DNA of 64,000 nt from NCBI RefSeq assembly GCF_022808645.1, contig NZ_JAKZKT010000005.1:1-64000 (forward strand), in the 5' to 3' direction. Below, piece by piece: positions 1 through 7,671 of this stretch. Within the stretch, counting starts at the first letter, position 1. The number at the start of each line of letters is the position of its first letter. The notes under the pieces are model-generated. The model did no database searches, had not been told where the DNA came from, and worked only from the letters and a program-made list of their open reading frames with translations. The position numbers and the translations under genes are program-made. Origin of the DNA: Bacillus litorisediminis. GTDB taxonomy: Bacteria; Bacillota; Bacilli; Bacillales; JC228.

Positions 1-154
1 CCAAATCCCGAGTGCCGCATCTTATTGCTTTCTCAACTGTTTCTTTTATGTCTTCACGGTATGACTCCGAAAAAAGATCTGAGTGCATCTTCCAATAACC
101 ATCAAAATGATCTTTTAATATACGTTTTATAATTCCGCTGTTAGCCTGACTCAT
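1..154 (-). mobile_element. IS91-family transposase, N-terminal part (cut by window edge)
   Basis: The reverse strand encodes about 51 residues starting at an ATG behind a TGGAG ribosome site, then runs off the window. The N-terminus, with residues such as ILKDHFDGYWKMHSDLF and ETVEKAIRCGTRDL, matches what I know of IS91/IS801-type transposases, in which a zinc-binding domain follows. These are HUH (Y2) enzymes of rolling-circle-like transposition. Only the start is visible, so whether the element is intact cannot be judged. Its terminal end should lie in 155-298, but I cannot mark it. The family call rests on remembered similarity. Confidence 0.75.
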
Positions 155-298
155 ATGACATCTCCATTAATATATATATACGAACATTTTACAGAACAGT
201 TATCCACACGTCTAGAATTTTATAATTTCCTAAACGACGAGAAACCAGATCCCTTTACGTTTGATTTTTAAAAATTCCAGGCTGATTAAAGTCCCCAT

Positions 299-1207
299 TT
301 AGGAAGCCTCCTCTGCCGTCATTTCGAGGAATAAATCTTCCAGTGATTTTTTCTCTTCATGAACCCGATAGATGGGTATTCCGTTTTTCACTAAAGCTTC
401 AATAGCATAGGCAACTTTTTCATCCGATACATGATCTAGATAGACATCAGCCCCGTCATGTTCCGCATGGATGCCATTAGCAAGTAAAACCCTTACTCCC
501 ATATTGGCTGATCCCACTTTTATTCGTATTTTTCCTCTTGATTGCTGCCGCAGCTTTTCGATGGGTCCCTGATACAAAAGATTACCCTTTGTTATAATGC
601 CTACTTGGGTAGCTACATGGTCAATCTCATTTAATAAGTGACTTGAAATTAAAATACTCATATCTTTTTTCTTCGGAAGACTTTTAATCAGCTCTCTCAT
701 TTCCAAGATTCCCGCTGGGTCCAGCCCGTTTGTAGGTTCATCCAAAATCAATAATTTTGGATTACCAAGAAGAGCTGTTGCAATCCCAAGTCTTTGTTTC
801 ATTCCAAGCGAGAAATTTTTAACCGGTTTTTTTGCATCTTTCGTCAGTCTGACTAACGCAAGAACTTCCTCAATGTTTGATTTGGGGGCTCCTAAAATTT
901 TTCTCGCACACTCTAGATTTTCATATGCGGTTAAATGGCCGTAATAAGAAGGAGTTTCCACGAGGGAGCCGACATGCTGCAGGATTGAAAGCCGATTCTG
1001 ATTTAAATCCTGACCAAAAATCGATACCTTTCCGCTAGTCGGTTTCATCAAACCTAAAAGCATTCTTATCGTGGTCGTCTTCCCTGCGCCATTTGGCCCT
1101 AAAAAGCCATATACTTCCCCTTTGCCAATTTTTATGTCCACATTATGAACAAGTGTTTTTCCTTTAATCTTTTTTGTAAGACCATACGTTTCTACTATCA
1201 TTTCCAT
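299..1207 (-). CDS. ABC transporter ATP-binding protein, bacitracin/lantibiotic-export type
   Basis: This 302-residue ATPase should power an exporter of the BcrA/LanF type, which removes peptide antibiotics from the membrane. Walker A (GPNGAGKT) is at about 37-44, the signature SLGMK at 133-137 and Walker B LLILDEP at 152-158. The C-terminus ends in the usual LEDLFLEMT. I chose the ATG at 1207, which has AGGTG 8 nt upstream; an in-frame ATG 36 nt earlier has no such site. The gene is divergent from a two-component system that could control it. No permease gene follows; an IS91-type transposase starts about 145 bp downstream instead. Exporter class is inferred from family similarity. Confidence 0.85.
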   Translation of the reverse strand: MEMIVETYGLTKKIKGKTLVHNVDIKIGKGEVYGFLGPNGAGKTTTIRMLLGLMKPTSGKVSIFGQDLNQNRLSILQHVGSLVETPSYYGHLTAYENLECARKILGAPKSNIEEVLALVRLTKDAKKPVKNFSLGMKQRLGIATALLGNPKLLILDEPTNGLDPAGILEMRELIKSLPKKKDMSILISSHLLNEIDHVATQVGIITKGNLLYQGPIEKLRQQSRGKIRIKVGSANMGVRVLLANGIHAEHDGADVYLDHVSDEKVAYAIEALVKNGIPIYRVHEEKKSLEDLFLEMTAEEAS

Positions 1208-1266
1208 TATTTTTTCACCTCGTCTACCATTGTAGAAGGGCAAGTTAAAGCTAAAAGAAGGGTCTA

Positions 1267-1283
1267 GTTTAAGTTTTGTTTAA
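1267..1283 (+). promoter_or_regulatory. candidate response-regulator operator (direct repeat)
   Basis: Two GTTTAA copies start at 1267 and 1278, exactly 11 bp apart, in the short gap between the divergent ABC ATPase and response regulator genes. OmpR-type regulators typically bind direct repeats spaced by one helical turn. Binding is an inference. Confidence 0.4.
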
Positions 1284-1358
1284 ATTTACCTATTCCTTCC
1301 GCTTAACCAACAGGACTCATGATATAGTGATAGTAATGAAGTTAAAAGGATGACAGGT

Positions 1359-2027
1359 ATGATAAAGATTTTATATATAGAAGATGATCAAGAAATTGGA
1401 GCTTGGTTACATAGAGAGCTTACAGATGCAAAATTTGAGTTGAAGTGGTTACAGTCTGGGGATCAGGCAATTTCCCACTTAGATGATGTGGATATTGTGA
1501 TTCTTGATATAATGCTTCCCGGACTGGATGGTTTTACTGTTGGTCAGCGGATTAAGCGTGCTGACCCCGAAATTCCCATTCTTTTATTATCAGCACGTTC
1601 GAATGTAGATGATAAGCTGCAAGGCCTGGAATTTGCAGATGATTACGTTACAAAGCCCTTTCACCCTGAAGAAATTATCGCTAGAATCGATGTTTTATTG
1701 AGACGCTACAACAAACAATCCGAGAAGAAAATTCAGCTGCAGCATTTAACGATCTATTTGGATCAAAACCAGATTATAAATGAACAGGGTGAAGAGATTA
1801 TTTTAACCGGAAAACAATTTTATATATTTCAATACCTGCTGCGCCATCCGAATCAGATTTTAACAAAGGAACAAATTTACGAAGCAGTGTGGGGCGAACC
1901 CTTTATTGAGGGAGATAAAGCCTTAATGGTCCATATTCGTCACCTGCGCGAAAAAATTGAACAGGATCCTAGTAAGCCTACTATTATTGAAACGATCCGC
2001 GGGATTGGCTACCGGGTGAAACTATGA
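1359..2027 (+). CDS. OmpR/PhoB-family response regulator
   Basis: A 222-residue DNA-binding response regulator. The receiver domain has the acidic pair D9/D10, phosphoacceptor D50 in VILDIMLPG, and the conserved lysine near residue 99 (TKPF). A winged-helix output domain (about 124-222) carries the RHLREKIE recognition-helix region and ends in the usual RGIGYRVKL. An ATG at 1350 touches the GG of the ribosome site, so the ATG at 1359 is preferred. The stop overlaps the kinase start by 4 bp, so the pair is co-translated. The divergent ABC ATPase is the obvious candidate target. The stimulus is unknown, possibly a cell-envelope peptide. Confidence 0.93.
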   Translation: MIKILYIEDDQEIGAWLHRELTDAKFELKWLQSGDQAISHLDDVDIVILDIMLPGLDGFTVGQRIKRADPEIPILLLSARSNVDDKLQGLEFADDYVTKPFHPEEIIARIDVLLRRYNKQSEKKIQLQHLTIYLDQNQIINEQGEEIILTGKQFYIFQYLLRHPNQILTKEQIYEAVWGEPFIEGDKALMVHIRHLREKIEQDPSKPTIIETIRGIGYRVKL

Positions 2028-3397
2028 AACGGAAAGTGAAATTTCACCAATCTTTATTGTCTAAATACATTCTAATCATCGGTTTGGGTCTTACGATTTT
2101 CCCGCTCTCTTTTCCCTTTGTGTCGTTATTAGTCTTTTTTCCTCTCAACCAAATTGAGTCAAATGAAAATCCTTATGCAAACCATCAAGATTTAGAAAAG
2201 ATGTGGCATGAAACCGCCCAAAGCTTACATGATGCGACCGATGAAGAAATCAATGATTCCCTGATGAGGATCAAAAAAGAGTATTCTAAAGCTAGTATAT
2301 TTTGGGTCAACGAAAACAATGAGCTTATGCTTCAATTACCAGAGAATCCGGATTTGCCTCAAACGTGGTCAGCAAATTATAGTATCTCATTTATGAAGCA
2401 AAGCTTTGGCGGAGACCCTTTCACGGTTGTAGCTTTTATTGGCGAAACCCAAGATCAGGGCTTTATGGTATTTCAAGTCCCGCGGGAAGTCATGAAAACA
2501 AGGCTCGATACGGTCCAGGATCAGTACGACACGCTTATGTCAATTGGAATCCTCATTATCTTTGGAGCTTTTATTATTTTTTCATGGGGGTTCTTTTACA
2601 AAATCCGGAAACGATTGGTCCGGCTTGAACGTGCCATGCATGTCAATGAGGAAGCACATGAATTACCGGATCCTGTGGAAATTACGAAACAAGACGAGAT
2701 TGGCGCCCTCGAACAATCTTTTAATGAAATGATCAGAAAGCTCGAACAAAGCCGGGAAAGAGAACGGAAAGAAGAAGAACTGCGACGGCAACTGATTGCC
2801 AATCTTTCTCATGATCTAAAAACTCCCCTAACCGCTATAAGAGGGTATGCCTATTCTATTAAAAAGGAACAGTTAACTGATCAGGGTCATGAAGCTATAC
2901 AGCTGCTCGATTCAAAAATTTCTTATATGGGAAGGTTAATCGATAATCTTCTCTCCTATTCCTTATTAACTTCGGGAAAATATCCCTATAGGCCGAAGAA
3001 ACAGGATTTAGTCCGCTCGATTAAAGCATGTCTTGCTTCCTGGTACCCTGCGTTTGAAAAGGAAGGGTTGGTCATTGAAATAAACCTCCCAGATCACAGT
3101 ATGCTATATGAATTCGATGAACACTGGCTGCAAAGAATGCTAGATAATCTCTTTCAAAATGTCATTCGCCATGCTAAATCAGGAAAGTATATTTCTGTGT
3201 CTTTACTTGATGTAAGCCCCGGATTCAGACTGACCATTGCGGATCATGGACCAGGGATGGATTCGATGTCTGCTGAAAAAGGTGTGGGAGTAGGGTTATC
3301 CATTGTTTCTATTATGGCTAAAGGACTAGGCTGGAAATGGAATATAGAAACCGGCAAAAATGGCACAAAGATGATGTTTGAAAATTCCACAAAATGA
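2024..3397 (+). CDS. membrane sensor histidine kinase
   Basis: A 457-residue kinase paired with the upstream regulator through an ATGA overlap. Two membrane segments (about 14-38 and 170-192) enclose an extracellular sensor of about 130 residues. A HAMP linker follows, then the phosphoacceptor H263 in NLSHDLKTPLTAIRG, then a HATPase domain with N box NLFQNVIRHA and G boxes DHGPGMD and GVGVGLSIV. The large extracellular domain separates it from BceS-type kinases, which almost lack one and sense through a transporter. It should therefore bind its own signal. Signal identity cannot be read from the sequence. Confidence 0.93.
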   Translation: MKRKVKFHQSLLSKYILIIGLGLTIFPLSFPFVSLLVFFPLNQIESNENPYANHQDLEKMWHETAQSLHDATDEEINDSLMRIKKEYSKASIFWVNENNELMLQLPENPDLPQTWSANYSISFMKQSFGGDPFTVVAFIGETQDQGFMVFQVPREVMKTRLDTVQDQYDTLMSIGILIIFGAFIIFSWGFFYKIRKRLVRLERAMHVNEEAHELPDPVEITKQDEIGALEQSFNEMIRKLEQSRERERKEEELRRQLIANLSHDLKTPLTAIRGYAYSIKKEQLTDQGHEAIQLLDSKISYMGRLIDNLLSYSLLTSGKYPYRPKKQDLVRSIKACLASWYPAFEKEGLVIEINLPDHSMLYEFDEHWLQRMLDNLFQNVIRHAKSGKYISVSLLDVSPGFRLTIADHGPGMDSMSAEKGVGVGLSIVSIMAKGLGWKWNIETGKNGTKMMFENSTK

Positions 3398-3428
3398 TAG
3401 AAGGAAAACTTTGTATTCAAAAACAATA

Positions 3429-3459
3429 TTGACTATAATGATGATTGTAATCATTTATA
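3429..3459 (+). promoter_or_regulatory. candidate promoter with dyad between -35 and -10 (pdxK)
   Basis: TTGACT (3429-3434) and TTTATA (3454-3459) are 19 bp apart and flank the perfect dyad ATGATT-GT-AATCAT (3441-3454). A 19-bp spacer containing a dyad is the layout used by MerR-type regulators. The -10 match is moderate, so this is tentative. Confidence 0.35.
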
Positions 3460-3507
3460 GCTATACAGATTGCTTTGATAAGCTATTGGATAAATGGGGG
3501 TATCTTC

Positions 3508-4317
3508 ATGAAAAAGGTATTTACACTTGCCGGTTCAGATACAAGCGGCGGTGCGGGGCTGCAAGCTGACTTAAAAACATTTCAGGAGCTTGGCGTATAC
3601 GGTATGACAGCTCTTACTGTCATAGCCACAATGGATCCTAAAAATCAATGGAGCCATAATGTGTTTCCGATCGATTTAAAAACGGTTGAAATTCAGCTTG
3701 AAACCATCCTCTCTGTTGGTATTGATGCCATGAAAACGGGAATGTTAGGATCAGCTGATATTATCGAGCTAGGGGCAAAAACGATTGCTGAGAATGGAAT
3801 CGAGAAAGCCGTAATCGACCCGGTATTAGTATGTAAAGGGGAAAATGAAGTCCTTCATCCTGAAACGGCAGTCGCTCTTCGTGACGTATTAGTTCCAAAA
3901 GCACTAGTGACGACTCCGAACCTTTTTGAAGCTAGCCAATTAGCCCAAATGGGACCGCTGAAATCAGTTGATGATATGAAAGAGGCGGCTGGACGCATTC
4001 ATGAGCTTGGAGTTAAATACGTTGTTGTTAAAGGCGGTAAAGGTGTAGATGGTGATACAGCTGTGGATGTGCTGTATGACGGAAAAACCTTCACTTTACT
4101 TGAATCGGAAAAGCTAGAAACTACTTATACACACGGAGCTGGATGTACCTTTGCAGCAGCCATTACGGCTGAATTAGCGAAAGGTGCCGAACCTGTTGAA
4201 GCCATTAAATTTGCGAAAAAATTTGTTACTGCTGCAATCAAACATGGATTCAAATTAAACCAATGGGTCGGTCCGGTTATGCACGGTGCTTTTAATCGGT
4301 TTGGCGAAGAGAAATAA
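3508..4317 (+). CDS. pdxK: pyridoxine/pyridoxal kinase, ThiD-like ribokinase family
   Basis: A 269-residue vitamin kinase that phosphorylates pyridoxine, pyridoxal or hydroxymethylpyrimidine with ATP in B6 salvage. It has the ThiD-fold entry motif AGSDTSGGAG near the N-terminus and the anion-hole/catalytic segment THGAGCTF near residue 210. The YGMTALTVI and MKTGML segments and overall length match Bacillus subtilis PdxK as I remember it, more than ThiD of the thiamine operon. GGGGG with 7-nt spacing selects the ATG at 3508 over an upstream in-frame ATG. The gene stands alone between a two-component system and a repeat region and ends in a clear terminator. Confidence 0.9.
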   Translation: MKKVFTLAGSDTSGGAGLQADLKTFQELGVYGMTALTVIATMDPKNQWSHNVFPIDLKTVEIQLETILSVGIDAMKTGMLGSADIIELGAKTIAENGIEKAVIDPVLVCKGENEVLHPETAVALRDVLVPKALVTTPNLFEASQLAQMGPLKSVDDMKEAAGRIHELGVKYVVVKGGKGVDGDTAVDVLYDGKTFTLLESEKLETTYTHGAGCTFAAAITAELAKGAEPVEAIKFAKKFVTAAIKHGFKLNQWVGPVMHGAFNRFGEEK

Positions 4318-4333
4318 TAGATTTTGCATGCGG

Positions 4334-4366
4334 AAGAGCCTTTTTGAAAGAAAGGGCTCTTTTTTA
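4334..4366 (+). terminator. rho-independent terminator after pdxK
   Basis: Inverted arms AAGAGCCTTT (4334-4343) and AAAGGGCTCTT (4351-4361) are followed by a run of T, 17 bp after the stop codon. Confidence 0.88.
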
Positions 4367-4531
4367 TTGGGGTTTGGGGCGGGGAGAGCGGGTCTTAAGG
4401 GTTTCGTCTTCATTATCGTCTGTGTGACAAAGTCTTCATAGATTTTAAGCTAATTTTAACCGAATTCATTATTTTTTACAGAACTAAGACTCTTTTTAGC
4501 GAACTCATACCCGTTTTTCCGGCGCTACCCT

Positions 4532-4680
4532 TTTTCGGGCTCTGAGACTGCCTGTCAGTGACCATTTTTTGCGCGACTATCCATTTTCGGGCTCTGAGAC
4601 TGCCTGTCAGTGACCATTTTTTGCGCGACTATCCATTTTCGGACACTGAGACTGTCTGTCAGCACCCGTTTTTCCCACTC
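4532..4680. repeat. 52-bp tandem repeat, three copies
   Basis: Copies start at 4532, 4584 and 4636. The first two are nearly identical over 52 bp; the third is diverged at its end. A weaker older copy may occupy about 4480-4531. Each unit contains the core CTGAGACTGCCTGTCAGTGA and a T-rich tract. A single relative of the core occurs at 25611-25645. No reading frame is conserved. The rest of the gene-free stretch 4367-4804 shows nothing else I can name. Confidence 0.85.
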
Positions 4681-4804
4681 TACATCCCTATTATTCATTG
4701 CGAACCAACTTTTCCTCCACTCCAAAAACTATTATTTCGCATTTCCCCTCATTTTTTAGTAATATGAGGAATAGAAATGGCAGTTTAGGATGGAGGGATT
4801 GTGT

Positions 4805-5152
4805 GTGAAACCAATCGTAGTAGCAGAAGTTCAGGGGCTGCTTGAAAAATTCAAACAACAAGATGTATATATTCATTTAGAAACCACTAACGGTGCGTAT
4901 GCTTCCCATCAAAATGAAAAGTTCTTCTCGGCAGGTGCCTATATTCGCAACGCAAAGATTCAATATGAATATGGAAAAATCACCGGAGATGGCCCGTATC
5001 GCATCGGCTTAAAGCTTCCATTTGGATGGGTATATGCAGAAGGACTCACCGATTTTGAAGTAGATGAAAAAGACCGGCTTTTAATAGCTGGCCATGATTT
5101 TGAAGGAAAGCTTGCGGTTGCTCTGGAAATTAGCAGAACACCATTTGAATAA
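4805..5152 (+). CDS. yojF: YojF-family protein (DUF1806), partner gene of bshB2
   Basis: A 115-residue soluble protein of the YojF family, with recognisable segments DVYIHLETTNGAYASH, AYIRNAKI, GPYRIGLKLPFGWVYAEGLTDFE and LAVALEISRTPFE. In Bacillus it is found directly upstream of the bacillithiol deacetylase gene, as here. Its biochemical role is not established. The start is set by GGAGG 8 nt before GTG 4805; an ATG at 4790 overlaps the ribosome site. The stop lies 25 bp before bshB2, so the two are almost certainly one transcript. Confidence 0.88.
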   Translation: MKPIVVAEVQGLLEKFKQQDVYIHLETTNGAYASHQNEKFFSAGAYIRNAKIQYEYGKITGDGPYRIGLKLPFGWVYAEGLTDFEVDEKDRLLIAGHDFEGKLAVALEISRTPFE

Positions 5153-5177
5153 TGGCTGGAAAGGGGTAAGAAGAGCC

Positions 5178-5843
5178 ATGGAAAAAGAACGCCATGTTTT
5201 AGTTGTATTTCCGCATCCGGACGATGAAGCTTTTGGAGTGTCTGGAACGATTCATAAGCACGTTCTTAATGGAACTGGGGTTACATATGCATGTTTGACA
5301 TTAGGGGAAATGGGTCGAAATATGGGGACTCCGCCGTTTGCAACAAGAGAATCTCTCCCATTCATCCGTAAAGAGGAATTAAAGGCTGCTGCCAAGGTAA
5401 TGGGGATTCAGGATTTACGCATGCTGGGATACCGGGATAAAACGGTTGAGTTCGAGGATGATGAACTGATAGCCAAGCGGATTTATAGTATCATTGAAGA
5501 AGTAAAGCCATCACTTATTATTACTTTCTATCCGGGCTACTCCGTTCATCCGGATCATGATGCAACAGGACGCGCTGTCGTCAAGGCTGTGTCTCTGATT
5601 CCTGAAAATGAGCGTCCGAAACTGCATTGTATTGCCTTCTCCAAAGACTGTTATGAAAAATTAGGCGAACCGGATATTCATCATGATGTAAAAGATGTGT
5701 TAGATGTAAAAATAGCCACTCTCAAATCCCATAAGTCACAGATTCAATTAGTGGCTAAAGAATGGGAGGAGCGGATTAAAAATAATGATCCCGAGGTTAT
5801 AAAAAGGTTCGGTGAGGAACATTTTTGGACCTTCCAATGGTAA
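5178..5843 (+). CDS. bshB2: bacillithiol biosynthesis deacetylase BshB2
   Basis: A 221-residue LmbE/PIG-L-type zinc deacetylase that removes the acetyl group from GlcNAc-malate, the second step of bacillithiol synthesis. The metal/catalytic motif HPDDE is at 13-17, a second motif HPDHDATG lies near residue 130, and LGEMGRNMGTPPFA is diagnostic for this subgroup. Many Bacillus species carry two partly redundant deacetylases, BshB1 and BshB2; this is the yojG type beside yojF. The ATG at 5178 gives the family length. Bacillithiol is the main low-molecular-weight thiol in this lineage, which supports the assignment of the host. Confidence 0.93.
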   Translation: MEKERHVLVVFPHPDDEAFGVSGTIHKHVLNGTGVTYACLTLGEMGRNMGTPPFATRESLPFIRKEELKAAAKVMGIQDLRMLGYRDKTVEFEDDELIAKRIYSIIEEVKPSLIITFYPGYSVHPDHDATGRAVVKAVSLIPENERPKLHCIAFSKDCYEKLGEPDIHHDVKDVLDVKIATLKSHKSQIQLVAKEWEERIKNNDPEVIKRFGEEHFWTFQW

Positions 5844-5869
5844 AGAAAACTCGCCTATGGCCAGCATTA

Positions 5870-6030
5870 ATTCGAAGAAAGGCGTAGTTGCACTTATCAC
5901 ACTCGAAACACCACGTCCTAATGTATCGCTTGACTCATGTCTCTTGCCCGTCGTACTTTGGACCTAAAAATTTTGACTACGTCGATTCTACTTCATCGCT
6001 AAAATTTTATACTGTCCAAAAGTACAAAAC
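5870..6030. other. structured non-coding segment of unknown identity
   Basis: This gap between convergent genes holds a long imperfect inverted repeat: GTACTTTGGAC (5953-5963) pairs with GTCCAAAAGTAC (6014-6025), and AT-rich arms inside it also pair. A 60-codon frame crosses it but has no convincing ribosome site or recognisable product. It may be a mobile-element remnant or a conserved RNA. I do not recognise it firmly. Confidence 0.4.
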
Positions 6031-6033
6031 CAT

Positions 6034-6060
6034 GCCCCCGCTCAATGAACGGGGGCTACA
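6034..6060. terminator. bidirectional terminator between bshB2 and gntR
   Basis: GCCCCCG and CGGGGGC arms surround a 9-nt loop (about 6034-6057). A T-rich tract follows on the plus strand, and the minus-strand gene ends about 10 bp further on. The strong GC stem suits both convergent genes. Confidence 0.7.
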
Positions 6061-6066
6061 TTTTTA

Positions 6067-6795
6067 TTAAGATTTCTTGCGCTTAATTTGAATTGAAATT
6101 TTGTAGCGGTCACCGCGATACACGGTCCTTACATATTCAAAAGGGGGCCCTTTCGTGGTAAAGGTCTTTCTTTTAATCACGAGAACGGGGTCCTTTTCTT
6201 TAATCTCAAGATATTTCGCTTCTTTTTTGGTCGCTGATGACGATTCAATCGTTTGGAAGGCATCATCTATACCGATTCCTGCTTGAGATTCCACATATTC
6301 ATAAAGCGACCGGTTCATGATTTCCTCTGTTAAACTTTTCATCATGTTCGCTGGGATATAGGTTGTTTCAAACGCCATCGGCAGCCCATCTGCTAAACGT
6401 ATCCGTTCAATCTTATAAACGGGATCATACTGCTTTAATTGAAGATGGCCTGCGATCTTTTCATCTGAGGGGATAATTTGAAAGCTGATTGGCTTATTAC
6501 TTGGGGTTAGCCCCCTCGCTCTCATTTCCTCCGAGAAGCTTGTGACTCCGTGCAGCGTTTGTTCTACCTTCCGCTCAGTCACATATGTACCGCTCCCTCT
6601 TTTCCTTATAAGGAATCCATCATCAACTAGACCATTAATCGCCTGCCTCACCGTCATTCGGCTTACTTGAAACTGTTCCGACAGCTCCCGCTCGGATGGA
6701 ATCACATCTCCCGGCTGCCACTCTTCTTCTATTTTCCTTTTTAAAGATTGCTGGATTCGATAATACAAAGGGAATTGCTGATCCTCTCTCTCCAT
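6067..6795 (-). CDS. GntR/HutC-family regulator with UTRA domain, NagR/DasR-like
   Basis: A 242-residue repressor. The N-terminal winged helix (about 8-75) contains IPSERELSEQFQVSRMTVRQ, and the UTRA effector domain (about 95-238) carries YKIERIRLADGLPMAFE and VRTVYRGDRY. HutC-type UTRA domains bind sugar phosphates or other small molecules. The start has AAAGGAG 6 nt upstream. A dre-like operator overlaps its own promoter, which points to a NagR-type regulator of N-acetylglucosamine use that represses itself. No nagA, nagB or PTS gene adjoins it, so its targets must lie elsewhere or its effector differs. Confidence 0.85.
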   Translation of the reverse strand: MEREDQQFPLYYRIQQSLKRKIEEEWQPGDVIPSERELSEQFQVSRMTVRQAINGLVDDGFLIRKRGSGTYVTERKVEQTLHGVTSFSEEMRARGLTPSNKPISFQIIPSDEKIAGHLQLKQYDPVYKIERIRLADGLPMAFETTYIPANMMKSLTEEIMNRSLYEYVESQAGIGIDDAFQTIESSSATKKEAKYLEIKEKDPVLVIKRKTFTTKGPPFEYVRTVYRGDRYKISIQIKRKKS

Positions 6796-6831
6796 TAGAA
6801 ACTCCTTTTATCACGAATAGACTTTGGAATA

Positions 6832-6865
6832 ATCTTATCGGATGGAGAAAAAGTTGTCTAGACCA
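6832..6865 (-). promoter_or_regulatory. gntR promoter with dre-type operator
   Basis: On the minus strand, TAGACA (6855-6860) and TAAGAT (6832-6837) are separated by 17 bp. The site TGGTCTAGACAACT (6852-6865) covers the -35 box and resembles the DasR/NagR element TGGTCTAGACCA. Placement implies negative autoregulation. Confidence 0.65.
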
Positions 6866-6889
6866 AAAAAATAAATTGACTGAACCTGA

Positions 6890-6925
6890 AATGAGGCCCC
6901 CCTTCGCAGAAGGAACAGCCTCATT
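6890..6925 (-). terminator. hairpin downstream of the ytr-like ABC operon
   Basis: AATGAGGC and GCCTCATT arms enclose a second small CCTTC/GAAGG stem. It lies 45 bp after the last gene of the operon. There is no strong T run, so it may stabilise mRNA or terminate weakly. Confidence 0.5.
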
Positions 6926-6969
6926 GGTTTGATTAGCATCCGTGCCTAAATCGTGTATTTCTTTTGGCC

Positions 6970-7671
6970 TTACCTAATATTCGCTGTATAGACCGGTGCT
7001 TTTCTCATAACTGCCCAGTTCACAACCAAGATTAGGAGGGAGATCACAATTAACCAAATATAATGCATAACTGCCTCCACTGAAGCAAAACCAAAAATAA
7101 AATCGAGTACCTGAGTGCTAACACCAGGGATAAAGAAGAAGAGTACTATGATACCGATAACACTATAGCCTCCTATTAACCCAAAGCGGTAGAACATAAT
7201 CCCTACAAAAAATAATAGATTCAGCAAGAAAAAAGCAATCACACTATCTATAAAAAATCGTAATATCCAAGTATCCTCTAACCCCGTTATCATTGAAAAA
7301 TGAAATGTGAAGATCTGAAGATTTAGGACATCGAGAAACTTTTCATAAGCTGTTAAAAACACATTGTGTATGAGTGACATCAAAAGGGATAAAAGAGTAA
7401 AAAACAGGCACATAGAGACAAAGTAATTTTTTCTTGTTCCTCCCATTTTAATAGAGAATGGAAAGGACTCCTTTACGGTCTGGAAGCCTGTGATTGCGCA
7501 GAAAATATACATCGCAATTCCACTCCCTGCAAAACTTAGAGAGTTATTGAACGACATAGTGATTCCTACACCTAAGAGCATAAAGCCTATCAAGATTGCC
7601 CAAAACACTTGTACCGCATAGCGAACATCCAGGATTGAAAAAGTTACAATTGCTTTTATTTGACGACTCAT
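6970..7671 (-). CDS. ABC transporter membrane protein (YtrC-like)
   Basis: A 233-residue, very hydrophobic protein with about six membrane segments; short polar loops occur near residues 70-85 (KESFPFSIKMGGTRKNYF). It is the permease partner of the ATPase directly upstream, whose frame it overlaps by 4 bp. Such small permeases accompany YtrA-type regulators in operons induced by cell-wall antibiotics. No diagnostic motif fixes the substrate; the assignment rests on topology and operon position. Confidence 0.75.
   Translation of the reverse strand: MSRQIKAIVTFSILDVRYAVQVFWAILIGFMLLGVGITMSFNNSLSFAGSGIAMYIFCAITGFQTVKESFPFSIKMGGTRKNYFVSMCLFFTLLSLLMSLIHNVFLTAYEKFLDVLNLQIFTFHFSMITGLEDTWILRFFIDSVIAFFLLNLLFFVGIMFYRFGLIGGYSVIGIIVLFFFIPGVSTQVLDFIFGFASVEAVMHYIWLIVISLLILVVNWAVMRKAPVYTANIR

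Noticed and set aside
3441-3454. Fur/Zur box upstream of pdxK
   Set aside because: The dyad has an even centre and lacks the 7-1-7 spacing of Fur-family sites.
5888-6070. 60-codon ORF downstream of bshB2
   Set aside because: No ribosome site, no recognised family, and it crosses a strong hairpin; the segment is listed as non-coding.
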